Origin: Planomicrobium stackebrandtii
Lineage (GTDB): Bacteria; Bacillota; Bacilli; Bacillales_A; Planococcaceae
Assembly (NCBI RefSeq): GCF_030814955.1
Contig: NZ_JAUSWB010000005.1
Location: 186,001 to 250,000, forward strand
DNA: 64,000 nt
Reading direction: 5' to 3'
In this document: piece by piece, positions 33,881 through 43,152 of the stretch
Layout: each line of letters opens with the position of its first letter
How positions within the stretch are numbered: position 1 is the stretch's first letter
Position numbers and translations under genes: made by a program
Notes under the pieces: model-generated
Database searches by the model: none
Told to the model about the DNA's origin: nothing
Seen by the model: only the letters and a program-made list of their open reading frames with translations

Positions 33881-34864
33881 ATGACACAAAAACTGAAGTT
33901 GCCGCCTCAAGTAAAAGAAACCGAGTTAAGAGAGCTATACAAGCAAATGTGGCTGATCCGATTTTTTGAAGAAAAGGTGGATGAGTTTTTTGCAAAAGGG
34001 ATGATTCATGGAACGACTCACTTGAGTGTTGGACAGGAAGCTTCTGCAGTTGGATCAATTGCTGTCTTGGAGGAGCGGGACAAAATCACCAGCACACACC
34101 GCGGCCATGGCCATTGCATTGCCAAAGGAGCAACCGTCAACGGCATGATGGCGGAACTATTTGGACGGACGACAGGCTATTGCAAAGGCAAAGGCGGATC
34201 GATGCACATCGCGGATGTCGATAAAGGAAATCTTGGAGCCAATGGCATCGTCGGAGGCGGATTTGCGATTGCTGCGGGAGCTGCCCTGACTTCTCAGATG
34301 AAAAGAGCGGGATACGTTGTCTTATGTTTCTTCGGGGACGGGGCTTCAAATGAAGGCAGCTTCCATGAAGCGATCAACCTGGCGTCCATTTGGAAATTGC
34401 CGGTCGTCTTTATTTGTGAAAACAACCAATACGGCATGTCGGGTCCGGTGCGGGAAATGATCAATATCGAAGACATTGCCGCACGTGCTGCAAGCTATGG
34501 CATTCCGGGAAAAGTCGTCGATGGCAACGATGTATTCGACGTCATGAATGGCGTCAATGAAGCAGTAGAACGGGCGCGGAACGGCGAAGGGCCTTCCATT
34601 GTCGAAGCGAAAACGTACCGTTCGAAAGGGCATTCAAAGAGCGATGCCAAAAAGTACCGGACACGCGAGGAAGAAAAAGAGTGGCTCTTGCGGGATCCGA
34701 TCAAACTGATGGCTGAAATAATGATCGAAGAAGGAATTTTCACGCAGCAGGACGCAGATGAAATCAAAGCGGATGCGAAAAAAGAAATCGAAGAGTCCGT
34801 GGAATTCGCTAAAAACAGTCCAGAGCCGACATTGGATGCTTTGATGGAAGACATTTACGCATAA
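33881..34864 (+). CDS. acoA: Acetoin/2-oxoacid dehydrogenase E1 component, alpha subunit
   Basis: This encodes about 327 residues. The thiamine pyrophosphate motif begins GDGASNEG and ends ENNQYGMS. It resembles acetoin dehydrogenase E1 alpha (STHRGHGHCIAKG, CKGKGGSMHI). With E1 beta it cleaves acetoin, or decarboxylates a 2-oxoacid, and passes the acyl group to lipoyl-E2. ATG 33881 follows AAAAGGAGG. The first gene of a complete E1-E2-E3 operon. Confidence 0.88.
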   Translation: MTQKLKLPPQVKETELRELYKQMWLIRFFEEKVDEFFAKGMIHGTTHLSVGQEASAVGSIAVLEERDKITSTHRGHGHCIAKGATVNGMMAELFGRTTGYCKGKGGSMHIADVDKGNLGANGIVGGGFAIAAGAALTSQMKRAGYVVLCFFGDGASNEGSFHEAINLASIWKLPVVFICENNQYGMSGPVREMINIEDIAARAASYGIPGKVVDGNDVFDVMNGVNEAVERARNGEGPSIVEAKTYRSKGHSKSDAKKYRTREEEKEWLLRDPIKLMAEIMIEEGIFTQQDADEIKADAKKEIEESVEFAKNSPEPTLDALMEDIYA

Positions 34865-34888
34865 GGCGGAGCAAAGGAGAATCGACGC

Positions 34889-35872
34889 ATGAGAGAGCTG
34901 ACCTATTTAGAAGCAGTAAGAGAAGCCATGAGCCAGGAAATGCGCGAAAACGAAGATGTGTTTGTGCTAGGCGAAGATATCGGGGTCTATGGCGGCGCAT
35001 TCGGTGTTACACGCGGAATGATTGAGGAATTTGGTCCAGAACGGATCCGCAATACGCCTATTTCAGAAGCGGCCATCTCAGGTACGGCGGTCGGAGCGGC
35101 ATTAACCGGAATGCGTCCGATTCTGGAATTGCAGTTTTCCGATTTTATGACCATTGCGATGGACAATATGGTCAATCAGGCAGCAAAAATCCGCTATATG
35201 TACGGCGGTAAAGGAAAAGTGCCAATGGTGCTCCGGACGCCAGCCGGTTCTGGAACTGGGGCAGCAGCACAGCATTCGCAAAGCTTGGAGGCTTGGATGG
35301 CACATATTCCCGGCCTGAAAGTGGTGCAGCCGTCAACAGCCTACGACGCCAAGGGCTTATTAAAAGCAGCGATTGACGACGACAACCCAGTCATTTTTTA
35401 TGAACACAAACTGTGCTATCGCACAAAATCGGATGTTCCGGAAGAAGCCTATTCCATTCCACTGGGCAAAGCTGACATTAAAAAACAAGGTGAGGATGTA
35501 ACCATCGTTGCTACAGCATTTATGGTCCATAAATCGCTGGAAGCGGCTGAAGAGCTTGAAAAAGAAGGCATTCATGTGGAAGTAATCGACCCCCGGACAC
35601 TTGTGCCGCTCGACATCGAGACCATCGTCCAATCCGTCAAAAAGACCGGACGCTTAGTGGTTGTCCATGAGGCGGTAAAGCGCGGCGGATTTGGCGGCGA
35701 AATTGCCAGCCTGATTGCGGAAAGTGAAGCTTTTGATTATTTGGATGCACCCATCAAGCGGCTGGGCGGCAAAGCGGTTCCGATTCCTTATAACCCGGAG
35801 CTGGAAAAAGCGGCGGTTCCAGCAGTGGCTGATATCGTGACAGTCGTCAAAGAAACGCTAAACCGCCTGTAA
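34889..35872 (+). CDS. acoB: Acetoin/2-oxoacid dehydrogenase E1 component, beta subunit
   Basis: This encodes 327 residues. [31 protein letters not shown] and FYEHKLCYR are typical of the beta subunit. It completes the E1 heterotetramer with the preceding gene, 24 bases apart. Confidence 0.9.
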   Translation: MRELTYLEAVREAMSQEMRENEDVFVLGEDIGVYGGAFGVTRGMIEEFGPERIRNTPISEAAISGTAVGAALTGMRPILELQFSDFMTIAMDNMVNQAAKIRYMYGGKGKVPMVLRTPAGSGTGAAAQHSQSLEAWMAHIPGLKVVQPSTAYDAKGLLKAAIDDDNPVIFYEHKLCYRTKSDVPEEAYSIPLGKADIKKQGEDVTIVATAFMVHKSLEAAEELEKEGIHVEVIDPRTLVPLDIETIVQSVKKTGRLVVVHEAVKRGGFGGEIASLIAESEAFDYLDAPIKRLGGKAVPIPYNPELEKAAVPAVADIVTVVKETLNRL

Positions 35873-35884
35873 GGAGGAAAAAGG

Positions 35885-37219
35885 ATGGCTAAAGAAATTT
35901 TCATGCCGAAGCTCAGCAGCACCATGGAAGTCGGTACACTGCTTCAATGGTTCAAAGAAGAAGGGGACCTGGTCGAAGTCGGGGAACCGCTTTTTGAAAT
36001 CATGACCGATAAAATCAACATCGAAGTCGAGTCCTATGAAGAAGGAACTCTTTTGAAACGCTATTTTGAAGAAGACGATGAAGTGCCGATCAACCATGTT
36101 GTTGGCTATATCGGCGAAGCGGGAGAAGAAGTTCCGGATTCGCCTCCTGGAGAATCGGGCGTCAGCAGCAAGCCCGCCGCCCGGGAAACGCCGGAACAGC
36201 AGCCAGAGGCCGAAATGACAGAGAACCCCTCTGAACAGCCGGAAAAAGTCCGGGCAACTCCGGCTGCCAGAAGAGTCGCCCGGGAAAGGGAAATCCACCT
36301 TACCGAAGTCGACGGCTCGGGTCCGAACGGCCGGATTCACCAGGCAGATGTTGAAAGCTTTGCCCCAGCTGCCGCTGCCGCCGTTGCCAGCCGTGCTACG
36401 CCGCTTGCTGAAAAAGTAGCGGCAGCTGAAGGGGTGGACCTGCAGCAAGTCGCCGGAACTGGTTCACGTGGGAAAATTTACCGGGCAGACGTAGAAAAGG
36501 CTGGCCAGCCAGCCGCTCTTGGAGCCCAACCGGCCAAACGTGTGAAAATGGCAGGAATCCGAAAAGCTGTGGCCGATCGGATGCTCCACAGCAAAACGAC
36601 CGCCCCGCATGTTACGCTCAACAGTGAAATTGATATGTCTGAAGCAGTAGCCATGCGCAAACAATTGCTGGGGCCGATTGAACAACAGACCGGTTACCGC
36701 CTCAGCTACACAGAAATCATTTTGAAAGCGACGGCACATGCCTTAAAACGCCACCCGAACATCAATGTTTCCTTGGAAGGCAATGAAATCGTCCATCATG
36801 GCGCCATTAATATTGGATTGGCGGTAGCACTTGAAAATGGCCTGTTGGTGCCGGTCATTAAAGATGCAGACAGAAAAGGATTGGCCGAACTGACTGTCGC
36901 CTGCAAAACAGCAGGACAGGCAGCCAAAGCCAGCAAACTAAAGCCTGACGAAATGTCAGGCGGTACCTTTACTATCAGCAACCTTGGAATGTACGCGGTC
37001 GATACATTCAACCCCGTCATCAATCAGCCGGAATCGGCGATTCTTGGAATCGGCCGAATCAATGAAAAGCCGGTCGGCCTGAACGGCCAGATTGTGCTGC
37101 GTCCCATGATGGGAGTCGGGCTGTCATTTGACCACCGCGTCATTGACGGAGCCCCTGCGGCCGCCTTTTTAACGGATTTGAAGGCGGTGCTTGAAAATCC
37201 ATATGAATTATTAATGTAA
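35885..37219 (+). CDS. acoC: Dihydrolipoyl acyltransferase E2 with two subunit-binding domains
   Basis: This encodes 444 residues. Domain order: lipoyl domain (1-78, lipoylated Lys43 in TDKINIEVES), a Pro/Glu-rich linker, two peripheral subunit-binding domains (about 124-160, ATPAARRVAREREIHL; and about 173-210, TPLAEKVAAAEGVDL), then the catalytic domain ending in FDHRVIDGAP. Most AcoC proteins have one subunit-binding domain. The two may bind E1 and E3 separately. It lies 12 bases after E1 beta. Confidence 0.9.
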   Translation: MAKEIFMPKLSSTMEVGTLLQWFKEEGDLVEVGEPLFEIMTDKINIEVESYEEGTLLKRYFEEDDEVPINHVVGYIGEAGEEVPDSPPGESGVSSKPAARETPEQQPEAEMTENPSEQPEKVRATPAARRVAREREIHLTEVDGSGPNGRIHQADVESFAPAAAAAVASRATPLAEKVAAAEGVDLQQVAGTGSRGKIYRADVEKAGQPAALGAQPAKRVKMAGIRKAVADRMLHSKTTAPHVTLNSEIDMSEAVAMRKQLLGPIEQQTGYRLSYTEIILKATAHALKRHPNINVSLEGNEIVHHGAINIGLAVALENGLLVPVIKDADRKGLAELTVACKTAGQAAKASKLKPDEMSGGTFTISNLGMYAVDTFNPVINQPESAILGIGRINEKPVGLNGQIVLRPMMGVGLSFDHRVIDGAPAAAFLTDLKAVLENPYELLM

Positions 37220-37232
37220 GGGGTCGATCCTA

Positions 37233-38615
37233 TTGAAGACATATGAAGTGGCGGTGATCGGCGGTGGACCGGCAGGCTACGTAGCTGCTATCAGAGCAGC
37301 AAAACTGGGGAGGACGGTGGCTTTGGTGGAAGCGCGGGAGCTGGGCGGGACATGCCTCAATCGCGGCTGCATTCCTTCCAAGACCTTGCTGCGGCACGCC
37401 GAAGTCATAGAAAACATCGAGAAAGCCAAAAACTGGGGCATCGAAACAGGACCTGTAACAGTATCGATGTCCAAGATGATGAAACGCAAAGACGAAGTTA
37501 TTCAAAAACTGCGGACGGGCATCGCCTATTTGATGAAACAAGGAAAAATTGATGTCTTGAACGGCTATGGAGAAGTGCAGCCGGACGGCATCATTCGAGT
37601 GGATCAAAACGGCAAAGAAGAAACAGTCAAAGCCGAAAAAATCATTTTGGCGACCGGTTCGAAACCGATTGTTCCGCCGATTCCAGGGCTGCAAGAAGAA
37701 AACTACCATACCAGCGACACAATTTTTAGCATCACCGACATTCCAGCTTCAATGGTTATCGTCGGCGGCGGCATCATCGGCGTGGAGTTTGCCTGCATCT
37801 TTGCGGCACTTGGGGTACCGGTGACCATCGTTGAAATGAGCGGACGGATTGTGCCGAGCGAAGACCCGGAAGCTGCAAAAGTGCTGGCGAAGTCGTTGAA
37901 AAAGAAAGGGATCTCTATTTTGGCATCGACCAAAGTAACGGCAGTGGAACATGGAAGCGGCCCTCATCTGGTTCATACAGAAAACCAAAAAGGACAGAAA
38001 GAAACGTTGCAGGCAGAAATGATTCTGCTGTCAGTCGGCAGATCTCCAAAAACGTCGGCGTTCGATTCACTGGGCTTGGCGATGAATGGGCCTTTTGTAA
38101 AAGTGGATGAATACATGGCCACGAGCCTGCCGAATATTTACGCAGCTGGGGACCTGGTCGGCAACTGGCAGCTTGCCCATGTAGCAAGCGCTGAAGGACT
38201 GGTTGCTGCTGCCAATGCAGCGGGGCAAAAAGAGGTAATCGATTATCATGTCGTGCCGCGCTGTGTGTATACAAGCCCTGAAATTGCAAGTGTTGGGATG
38301 ACGGAAGAAGAGGCAGAACAAAAAGGGATTTCCTATAAAGTAGTGAAAGTCGATCATGCTGGAAACGCCAAGGCGCTGACTTTGGACGAAAAGGAAGGCT
38401 TCACCAAACTAATAGCCGATACCAAATATGGCGAAATCCTGGGCGTTTCCATGGTTGGTCCGCATGTGACCGAAATGATTGCGGAGCCTTCTGCCTATAT
38501 GCGGTTAGAAGGAACAGTAGACGAGTTGGCATCGATGATCCATGCACATCCGACCGTTTCAGAAAGTCTGTATGAAGCTGCTGCTTCCTGGCTTGGAAAA
38601 GGGGTACATCATTAG
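37233..38615 (+). CDS. acoL: Dihydrolipoyl dehydrogenase E3
   Basis: This encodes 460 residues. FAD loop GGGPAGYVAA, redox disulfide GGTCLNRGCIPSK, NAD loop VGGGIIGVEF, and the C-terminal His-Glu pair in HAHPTVSE. It re-oxidises the E2 lipoyl group. The start is TTG 37233 after AAGGGG. It is the last gene of the operon and is followed by a strong shared terminator. Confidence 0.93.
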   Translation: MKTYEVAVIGGGPAGYVAAIRAAKLGRTVALVEARELGGTCLNRGCIPSKTLLRHAEVIENIEKAKNWGIETGPVTVSMSKMMKRKDEVIQKLRTGIAYLMKQGKIDVLNGYGEVQPDGIIRVDQNGKEETVKAEKIILATGSKPIVPPIPGLQEENYHTSDTIFSITDIPASMVIVGGGIIGVEFACIFAALGVPVTIVEMSGRIVPSEDPEAAKVLAKSLKKKGISILASTKVTAVEHGSGPHLVHTENQKGQKETLQAEMILLSVGRSPKTSAFDSLGLAMNGPFVKVDEYMATSLPNIYAAGDLVGNWQLAHVASAEGLVAAANAAGQKEVIDYHVVPRCVYTSPEIASVGMTEEEAEQKGISYKVVKVDHAGNAKALTLDEKEGFTKLIADTKYGEILGVSMVGPHVTEMIAEPSAYMRLEGTVDELASMIHAHPTVSESLYEAAASWLGKGVHH

Positions 38616-38674
38616 AAATGTGCAGACGTCCGCATAATCTGGACAACAAGCAAAGAGCCAGTATACTGGTTTAT

Positions 38675-38725
38675 AAAAAAGCCGATTGGTCCCATGCTTT
38701 GAGCATCGGACCAATCGGCTTTTAT
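38675..38725. terminator. Bidirectional terminator between acoL and the SorC-type gene
   Basis: GCCGATTGGTCC (38681-38692) pairs with GGACCAATCGGC (38708-38719), with A-run and T-run outside. It serves both convergent genes. Confidence 0.93.
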
Positions 38726-38733
38726 AATTAAGT

Positions 38734-39693
38734 TCAGACAGTTGATTTCGGGGGATGAAGCAGCAAGTCTGCTGTTACGTCATCGATAACCAATACGTCC
38801 AGGTAGCCGCCTTTTAAAGCAGCGCGTATGCTTTCCACTTTATGGGCACCTTCGACAATGCCGATAACCTGCGGTATTTTTTTAAATTCTTCAAGATCCA
38901 GGCCAATAACCAAATCATTCAACGGATGTTTGATCTGGTAGCCGTCCGCGTCATAAAAACGTGAACCGATATCTCCCGCCGCACCAGCGAGCTTTAAAGA
39001 ATCCAAATCGTTCGAAGTCAAATATTGCATCTCCGTCATGGTCGAGCCTTCAAACGGATTGCCAAGTCCCACCACTGCCATTTCCACGCTGCGTCCTTCT
39101 TTCAGAACCATCGCAATATCTTCCGACTGAACCAAGCGCTCTTTTAGTTCCAGTGATTCCACCATTGCAGGTGCGTATAAATAGGAACAATAGGAGTTCA
39201 TCTTCTGTGCCAATTGGTAAGCAAGCAGATTCGAATGGATGTCCACAAATTTTCGGCCCATTCCCCCCACCAGCGGGACAATCTGTAAATCCCGGTGTTG
39301 TTCAAACGGATACTCTTGCACAAACTTGGACAAGGTGCTGCCCCAGGAAATGCCCAGTGATTTAATGCCTTTAATATTTTTCGACACATAGGAAGACGCT
39401 GCTTTGCCGAGAGCATGCTTGACCATTTCTGTGCTCAAATTGGCGGCTGGCACAACCAGTGCTTCCTTAAGTCCATAGGTTTTCTCCAGCTGCTGCTCCA
39501 ACTCAACGGTATGCGCGTTTTCATCCTTGATATAAATTTCCACAATGCCCATTTCCCTTGCTTTGTTCAGCAATTTTGAAATGACTGGGCGGGAGACGCC
39601 CATCTTACTGGCGATTTGCGCCTGGGTTTGACCGTCGAAATAGTAGAGGTTAGCGACCTTTACGATCTGTCTGCGTTCTTCCCAATTCATCAT
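38734..39693 (-). CDS. SorC/DeoR-family sugar-phosphate-sensing regulator
   Basis: This encodes 319 residues: a helix-turn-helix near residues 17-50 (GQTQAQIASKMGVSRPVISKLL in parts) and a C-terminal sugar-phosphate-binding domain (LGISWGSTLSKFV, AVVGLGNPFEG, GIVEGAHKVESIRAAL). Such proteins bind just downstream of promoters and let go when a phosphorylated sugar binds. It is next to the PTS and aco operons and is the obvious candidate for the shared 26-bp element before both. GAAGGTG precedes ATG 39693. Confidence 0.85.
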   Translation of the reverse strand: MMNWEERRQIVKVANLYYFDGQTQAQIASKMGVSRPVISKLLNKAREMGIVEIYIKDENAHTVELEQQLEKTYGLKEALVVPAANLSTEMVKHALGKAASSYVSKNIKGIKSLGISWGSTLSKFVQEYPFEQHRDLQIVPLVGGMGRKFVDIHSNLLAYQLAQKMNSYCSYLYAPAMVESLELKERLVQSEDIAMVLKEGRSVEMAVVGLGNPFEGSTMTEMQYLTSNDLDSLKLAGAAGDIGSRFYDADGYQIKHPLNDLVIGLDLEEFKKIPQVIGIVEGAHKVESIRAALKGGYLDVLVIDDVTADLLLHPPKSTV

Positions 39694-40023
39694 CGTAGCA
39701 CCTTCTCGTCAGAGTCCGATTTGCGGGTATAAGCCATCTTATAAACCGCTTTCATGTCCTTATTATACGTTTTCCAAGCTCCTTTGTATACACCGCCGTG
39801 ACAGGGATTGCGTAACTTGGCGGGGGCAGATGCATTTAAAATGTTCACTTTTATACCCAAAAGTTACCTGGATTTCTTTTAAGAGAGTTTTACAGCTAAG
39901 CTCTCTTTTAAAATAATAGAATTTTCCGTCATTTGTTGAGTTAAAATAAAAAGGATACAAGTTTTGCATATTAATGGGCTCATTAGAAAAAGCTTCTTGC
40001 AGACGAAAGGGAGGAATGGAAAA
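39694..40023. other. Intergenic region between the SorC-type gene and the FAH-family gene
   Basis: About 330 bases between divergent genes. TATAAT on the minus strand (about 39764-39769) may belong to the regulator promoter. AAGAGAG and CTCTCTT, with flanking T and A runs, form a hairpin at 39879-39914; it may be an attenuator or operator for the FAH gene. The 26-bp element of the two operons is not present. Confidence 0.4.
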
Positions 40024-40905
40024 ATGCGCTTAGCAACAATCAAACAACAAGGTCAGGAAACGGCCGCATTAGTGCTGCCAACAGGGGTGGTGACATTTGA
40101 GCAGTTAAACAAAACATTCAACCAGCAGTGGACAACCAATTTATTGGAATTAATGGAATCCGATCAGTTGAGTGCGTTGAATCATTGGTTTCAGGATGAA
40201 TTTCAGCAAAAAACAAAAGAAGAATCTTTTAAGGAATTGATCCTGCCTTTTGATCAGGTCAGCTATGCTCCGCTTTATCGCCGTCCGCAGAAAATCTGGG
40301 GAATTGGCTTGAATTATGTGGAACATGCAGCTGACCTCCATGAAGTGTCACCCAGCACAGAACCTGCAAGTTTCATGAAACCGGCCACCACGATTATTGG
40401 GCCAGGCGAAACAATCCAGGTGCCGCTGCAATCCGAGCGCACCACAGCAGAATCTGAACTCGGCATCATCATTGGCAAGACATGCAAAGATGTATCGGAA
40501 GAAAACGCATTGGATGTTGTTGCCGGTTACACGACAATCATCGATATGACAGCGGAAGACATTCTGCAGAAAAATCCGCGTTATTTAACAAGGGCCAAAA
40601 GTTTCGATACGTTCTTCAGCTTCGGCCCTCATCTCGTGACGCCCGATGAAGTGGACGACGTTCTTGCGCTGAAAGTGGCCACCATGATCAACGGGGAAGT
40701 ACACAGGGAAAATACGGTCTCGAATATGACTTTTCAGCCTCAATTTTTGATTTCCTTCCATTCCAAAGTCATGACCTTGCTGCCAGGTGATATTATTTCA
40801 ACCGGAACCCCGGGCGCCGTGGTAATTCGGCAAGGCGACGTGGTGGGCTGCCGAATCGATGGCTTTGAACCTTTGGAGAACCCGGTGGAGGATCTGAAAG
40901 GGTAG
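40024..40905 (+). CDS. Fumarylacetoacetate hydrolase-family protein
   Basis: This encodes 293 residues. The C-terminal FAH domain has the metal-binding Glu residues in TAESELGIIIG and an Asp later in IDMTAEDI; GTPGAVVIRQGD is typical. The family hydrolyses, decarboxylates or isomerises oxo- and hydroxy-acids in sugar-acid and aromatic pathways. ATG 40024 follows GGGAGG. It may belong to the neighbouring polyol regulon or to aromatic breakdown; neither is shown. Confidence 0.78.
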   Translation: MRLATIKQQGQETAALVLPTGVVTFEQLNKTFNQQWTTNLLELMESDQLSALNHWFQDEFQQKTKEESFKELILPFDQVSYAPLYRRPQKIWGIGLNYVEHAADLHEVSPSTEPASFMKPATTIIGPGETIQVPLQSERTTAESELGIIIGKTCKDVSEENALDVVAGYTTIIDMTAEDILQKNPRYLTRAKSFDTFFSFGPHLVTPDEVDDVLALKVATMINGEVHRENTVSNMTFQPQFLISFHSKVMTLLPGDIISTGTPGAVVIRQGDVVGCRIDGFEPLENPVEDLKG

Positions 40906-40917
40906 GATTTTGCCCAT

Positions 40918-40966
40918 AAAAAAGACCGCCTATGTCCATTAGAAATTGGATACAGGCGGTCTTTGG
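40918..40966. terminator. Bidirectional terminator
   Basis: AAAGACCGCCTaTGTCCA pairs with TGGAtACAGGCGGTCTTT around an 8-base loop, between convergent genes. Confidence 0.92.
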
Positions 40967-40986
40967 CATTCGGCAGGACAGAGCCC

Positions 40987-41343
40987 TTAGAATGCGTATT
41001 GGAATAAAGCGTAATAAAGAGGGCCGAGCAATACCAGCATAAACAGTCCTGAAAAGACGGTCATGGAAAGCGTACCGGCTTCCGGCTCTTGTTCAGTGAA
41101 ATGCGCCTTGATAAAGAAGAAAAACAACAGGTCCCATAACACCACTGCGCCAAGAATCACTTGCCATGCAAATGGCGTGAAAATCTGGAAATGGGTCACA
41201 AATCCGAACAGGCCAATCCAGGCAATGACCGTAAAGGCCAGGTCAATCAGAAAAACTGGGCTTTTGTAGCCGCCATGAATGAAAAATGCAATTGTGGACG
41301 TAGCCAGAAGTGCAGCGTAAACGTACCAAAAAATTTGTATCAT
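40987..41343 (-). CDS. Small four-helix membrane protein
   Basis: This encodes 118 residues with about four hydrophobic segments (5-25, 30-50, 57-75, 90-115) and few charged residues between. No motif that I recognise. A site of AGGAA type lies before ATG 41343. It stands alone between a terminator and the ada operon. Confidence 0.6.
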   Translation of the reverse strand: MIQIFWYVYAALLATSTIAFFIHGGYKSPVFLIDLAFTVIAWIGLFGFVTHFQIFTPFAWQVILGAVVLWDLLFFFFIKAHFTEQEPEAGTLSMTVFSGLFMLVLLGPLYYALFQYAF

Positions 41344-41491
41344 GAACTTATTCCTTCTTTCATAGACATCTTACCCATTATAAGAGAATGTGGCTGGAAG
41401 TAAAATTTTTTCACTCGCAATTTTCCAGACCGTAAAGGCAAGATTGAGGATGCATAGTCCGCTTCATGGTTATAGAATGGAGAAAACAAGG

Positions 41492-41531
41492 AAAGCGCAT
41501 AGCTGAAGATTGCACGGTTCTGGGATATAAT
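41492..41531 (+). promoter_or_regulatory. Probable Ada-controlled promoter
   Basis: AAAGCGCA (41492-41499) equals the E. coli Ada box core. TATAAT (41526-41531) lies downstream; the -35 region CTGAAG is poor, as expected for a promoter that needs an activator. The box would lie at about -46 to -39. The transcript would then have a leader of about 150 bases. Confidence 0.6.
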
Positions 41532-41595
41532 GAGGCAAAGAATCTATTAATAAGATGGATCAAAATATAAGTTGAACTACAGAACCCAGCTTTTA

Positions 41596-41630
41596 CTTAG
41601 CGCCTCGCCCCTGGGCGCGCCTGCGCTAAG
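41596..41630. repeat. Palindrome in the ada leader
   Basis: CTTAGCGC (41596-41603) and GCGCTAAG (41623-41630) are perfect inverted repeats around a GC-rich inner part with GCCC/GGGC. It could be a REP-like element or an RNA hairpin in the leader. Confidence 0.5.
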
Positions 41631-41689
41631 AGATGGATTTGTGGAATATCATCAGGCGAAAATCATTAATTCAAGCGGAGGGAGACCAG

Positions 41690-42262
41690 ATGATGGAGAA
41701 AATAAGTTTTTCCTTTGATGAGATGTGGGAAAAAGTGATGGCCTGTGACCGGAAGTATGACGGCCTTTTTTACACAGCAGTTAAAACAACCAAAATTTAT
41801 TGCCGTCCATCCTGCCGGTCCCGGAAACCGAAAAAGATCAACGTCGACTTTTTTTTGACCATGGCTGAAGCTGAAGAAAAAGGATTTCGGGCATGCAAAA
41901 GATGCCAGCCGGAAACGGAATATTCACCTGACGAAGAACTTACACGCCAAGTGATGGCATACCTGACGGCCAATTATCGGGAAAGCATAAGCTTGCAGGA
42001 TATAGCTGCTCATGTCGGCATGAGTCCGTCTTACCTTGAGCGTGTGTTCAAACAGGAAACTTTGGAAACTCCACGGACCACCCTGGAAAAGATCCGGATC
42101 GACAAGGCGGCCGAACTGTTGAAGCGAACCAGCTTATCAAATCTCGAAGTGTGTTTTGAAACAGGCTTTCAAAGCCCATCCAATTTCTATAAAATATTCC
42201 GCAAGCTCAAAGCTCACTCTCCGCATGAATTCCGGAAGTTAAGCCAGCCGGTTTCTTCATGA
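41690..42262 (+). CDS. adaA: Methylphosphotriester-DNA methyltransferase and activator AdaA
   Basis: This encodes 190 residues. The zinc cysteines Cys38, Cys42, Cys69 and Cys72 have the same numbers as in E. coli Ada; Cys38 takes the methyl group from DNA phosphotriesters. An AraC-type double helix-turn-helix follows (about 85-185). Methylated AdaA turns on its operon. ATG 41690 follows GGAGGGAG. The gene overlaps alkA by four bases. Confidence 0.93.
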   Translation: MMEKISFSFDEMWEKVMACDRKYDGLFYTAVKTTKIYCRPSCRSRKPKKINVDFFLTMAEAEEKGFRACKRCQPETEYSPDEELTRQVMAYLTANYRESISLQDIAAHVGMSPSYLERVFKQETLETPRTTLEKIRIDKAAELLKRTSLSNLEVCFETGFQSPSNFYKIFRKLKAHSPHEFRKLSQPVSS

Positions 42263-43152
42263 GACAGGGTGAAGCGCTGTTTGTAGAAATCAAAACGCCT
42301 GCTGATTTTAATTTTGCGGAATGTCTTGTTCATCTTGGCCGATCCTCACAGGAAAACTTGTACCAGCTTAAAGACGGCGTTGTAACCAAGCTGCTGAAGC
42401 TTAATGGGCAGCTTGTGCTGTTTCGCGTAATGTCAGCGGCTGGAGCTTTGCGCATCGAGTTTCCGCTTGGCGCTCCGCCAGAAGCTGAAAGAAAGAGGGC
42501 TGTTGCCTATGTGGAGGACTGGTTTGATTTAGCAACAGATTTGCGTGGGTTTTATGCCATGGCGGAAACGGATCCGGTGCTGAGCGGAGTGGTCCAGCAA
42601 TATTACGGGTTGCGGGTCATGGGCGTTCCGGATTTGTTTGAAGCACTCGTATGGGCGGTCATGGGGCAGCAGATCAATCTCACGTTCGCCTATACCTTGA
42701 AGAAAAGGTTTGTCGAGAATTACGGGGAATCGCTCGTTTACGAAGGCGAGCAATTTTGGGCGTTTCCAAGCGCTGAGACGATTGCCAAGCTGGACATCGC
42801 TGATTTAAGAGCGCTGCAGCTCACCGGCAGGAAAGCGGAATATATTCTTGGCATTGCATCAGCAATTGCCACCGGTGACCTGAAAAAAGAACAGCTGCTC
42901 CAGGAAACGGATATGGAAAGCTCATTATTGGAACTTCGGGGAATTGGTGCATGGTCGGCGAATTACGTTATGATGAAATGCCTTCACAGCCAATCGGCTT
43001 TTCCGCTGGCAGACGTCGGCCTGCACAATGCTTTAAAGGCGCAATTGGAAATGGACCGGAAGCCGACAATCGAAGAAATTACAGAGCTTGCGAAAAACTG
43101 GGAAGGATGGCAGGCATATGCCACATTCTATCTATGGAGGTCTTTATTATGA
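42259..43152 (+). CDS. alkA: DNA-3-methyladenine glycosylase II (AlkA-type)
   Basis: This encodes 297 residues: an N-terminal AlkA-like domain and a helix-hairpin-helix glycosylase domain with LRGIGAWSANYVMM and the catalytic Asp in FPLADVGLHNAL. It removes alkylated bases from DNA. ATG 42259 overlaps the adaA stop, and its own stop overlaps the next gene. Confidence 0.92.
   Translation: MRQGEALFVEIKTPADFNFAECLVHLGRSSQENLYQLKDGVVTKLLKLNGQLVLFRVMSAAGALRIEFPLGAPPEAERKRAVAYVEDWFDLATDLRGFYAMAETDPVLSGVVQQYYGLRVMGVPDLFEALVWAVMGQQINLTFAYTLKKRFVENYGESLVYEGEQFWAFPSAETIAKLDIADLRALQLTGRKAEYILGIASAIATGDLKKEQLLQETDMESSLLELRGIGAWSANYVMMKCLHSQSAFPLADVGLHNALKAQLEMDRKPTIEEITELAKNWEGWQAYATFYLWRSLL

Noticed and set aside
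35858-36448. A 196-codon frame on the minus strand
   Set aside because: It lies opposite the lipoyl and linker part of acoC and shows only biased composition.
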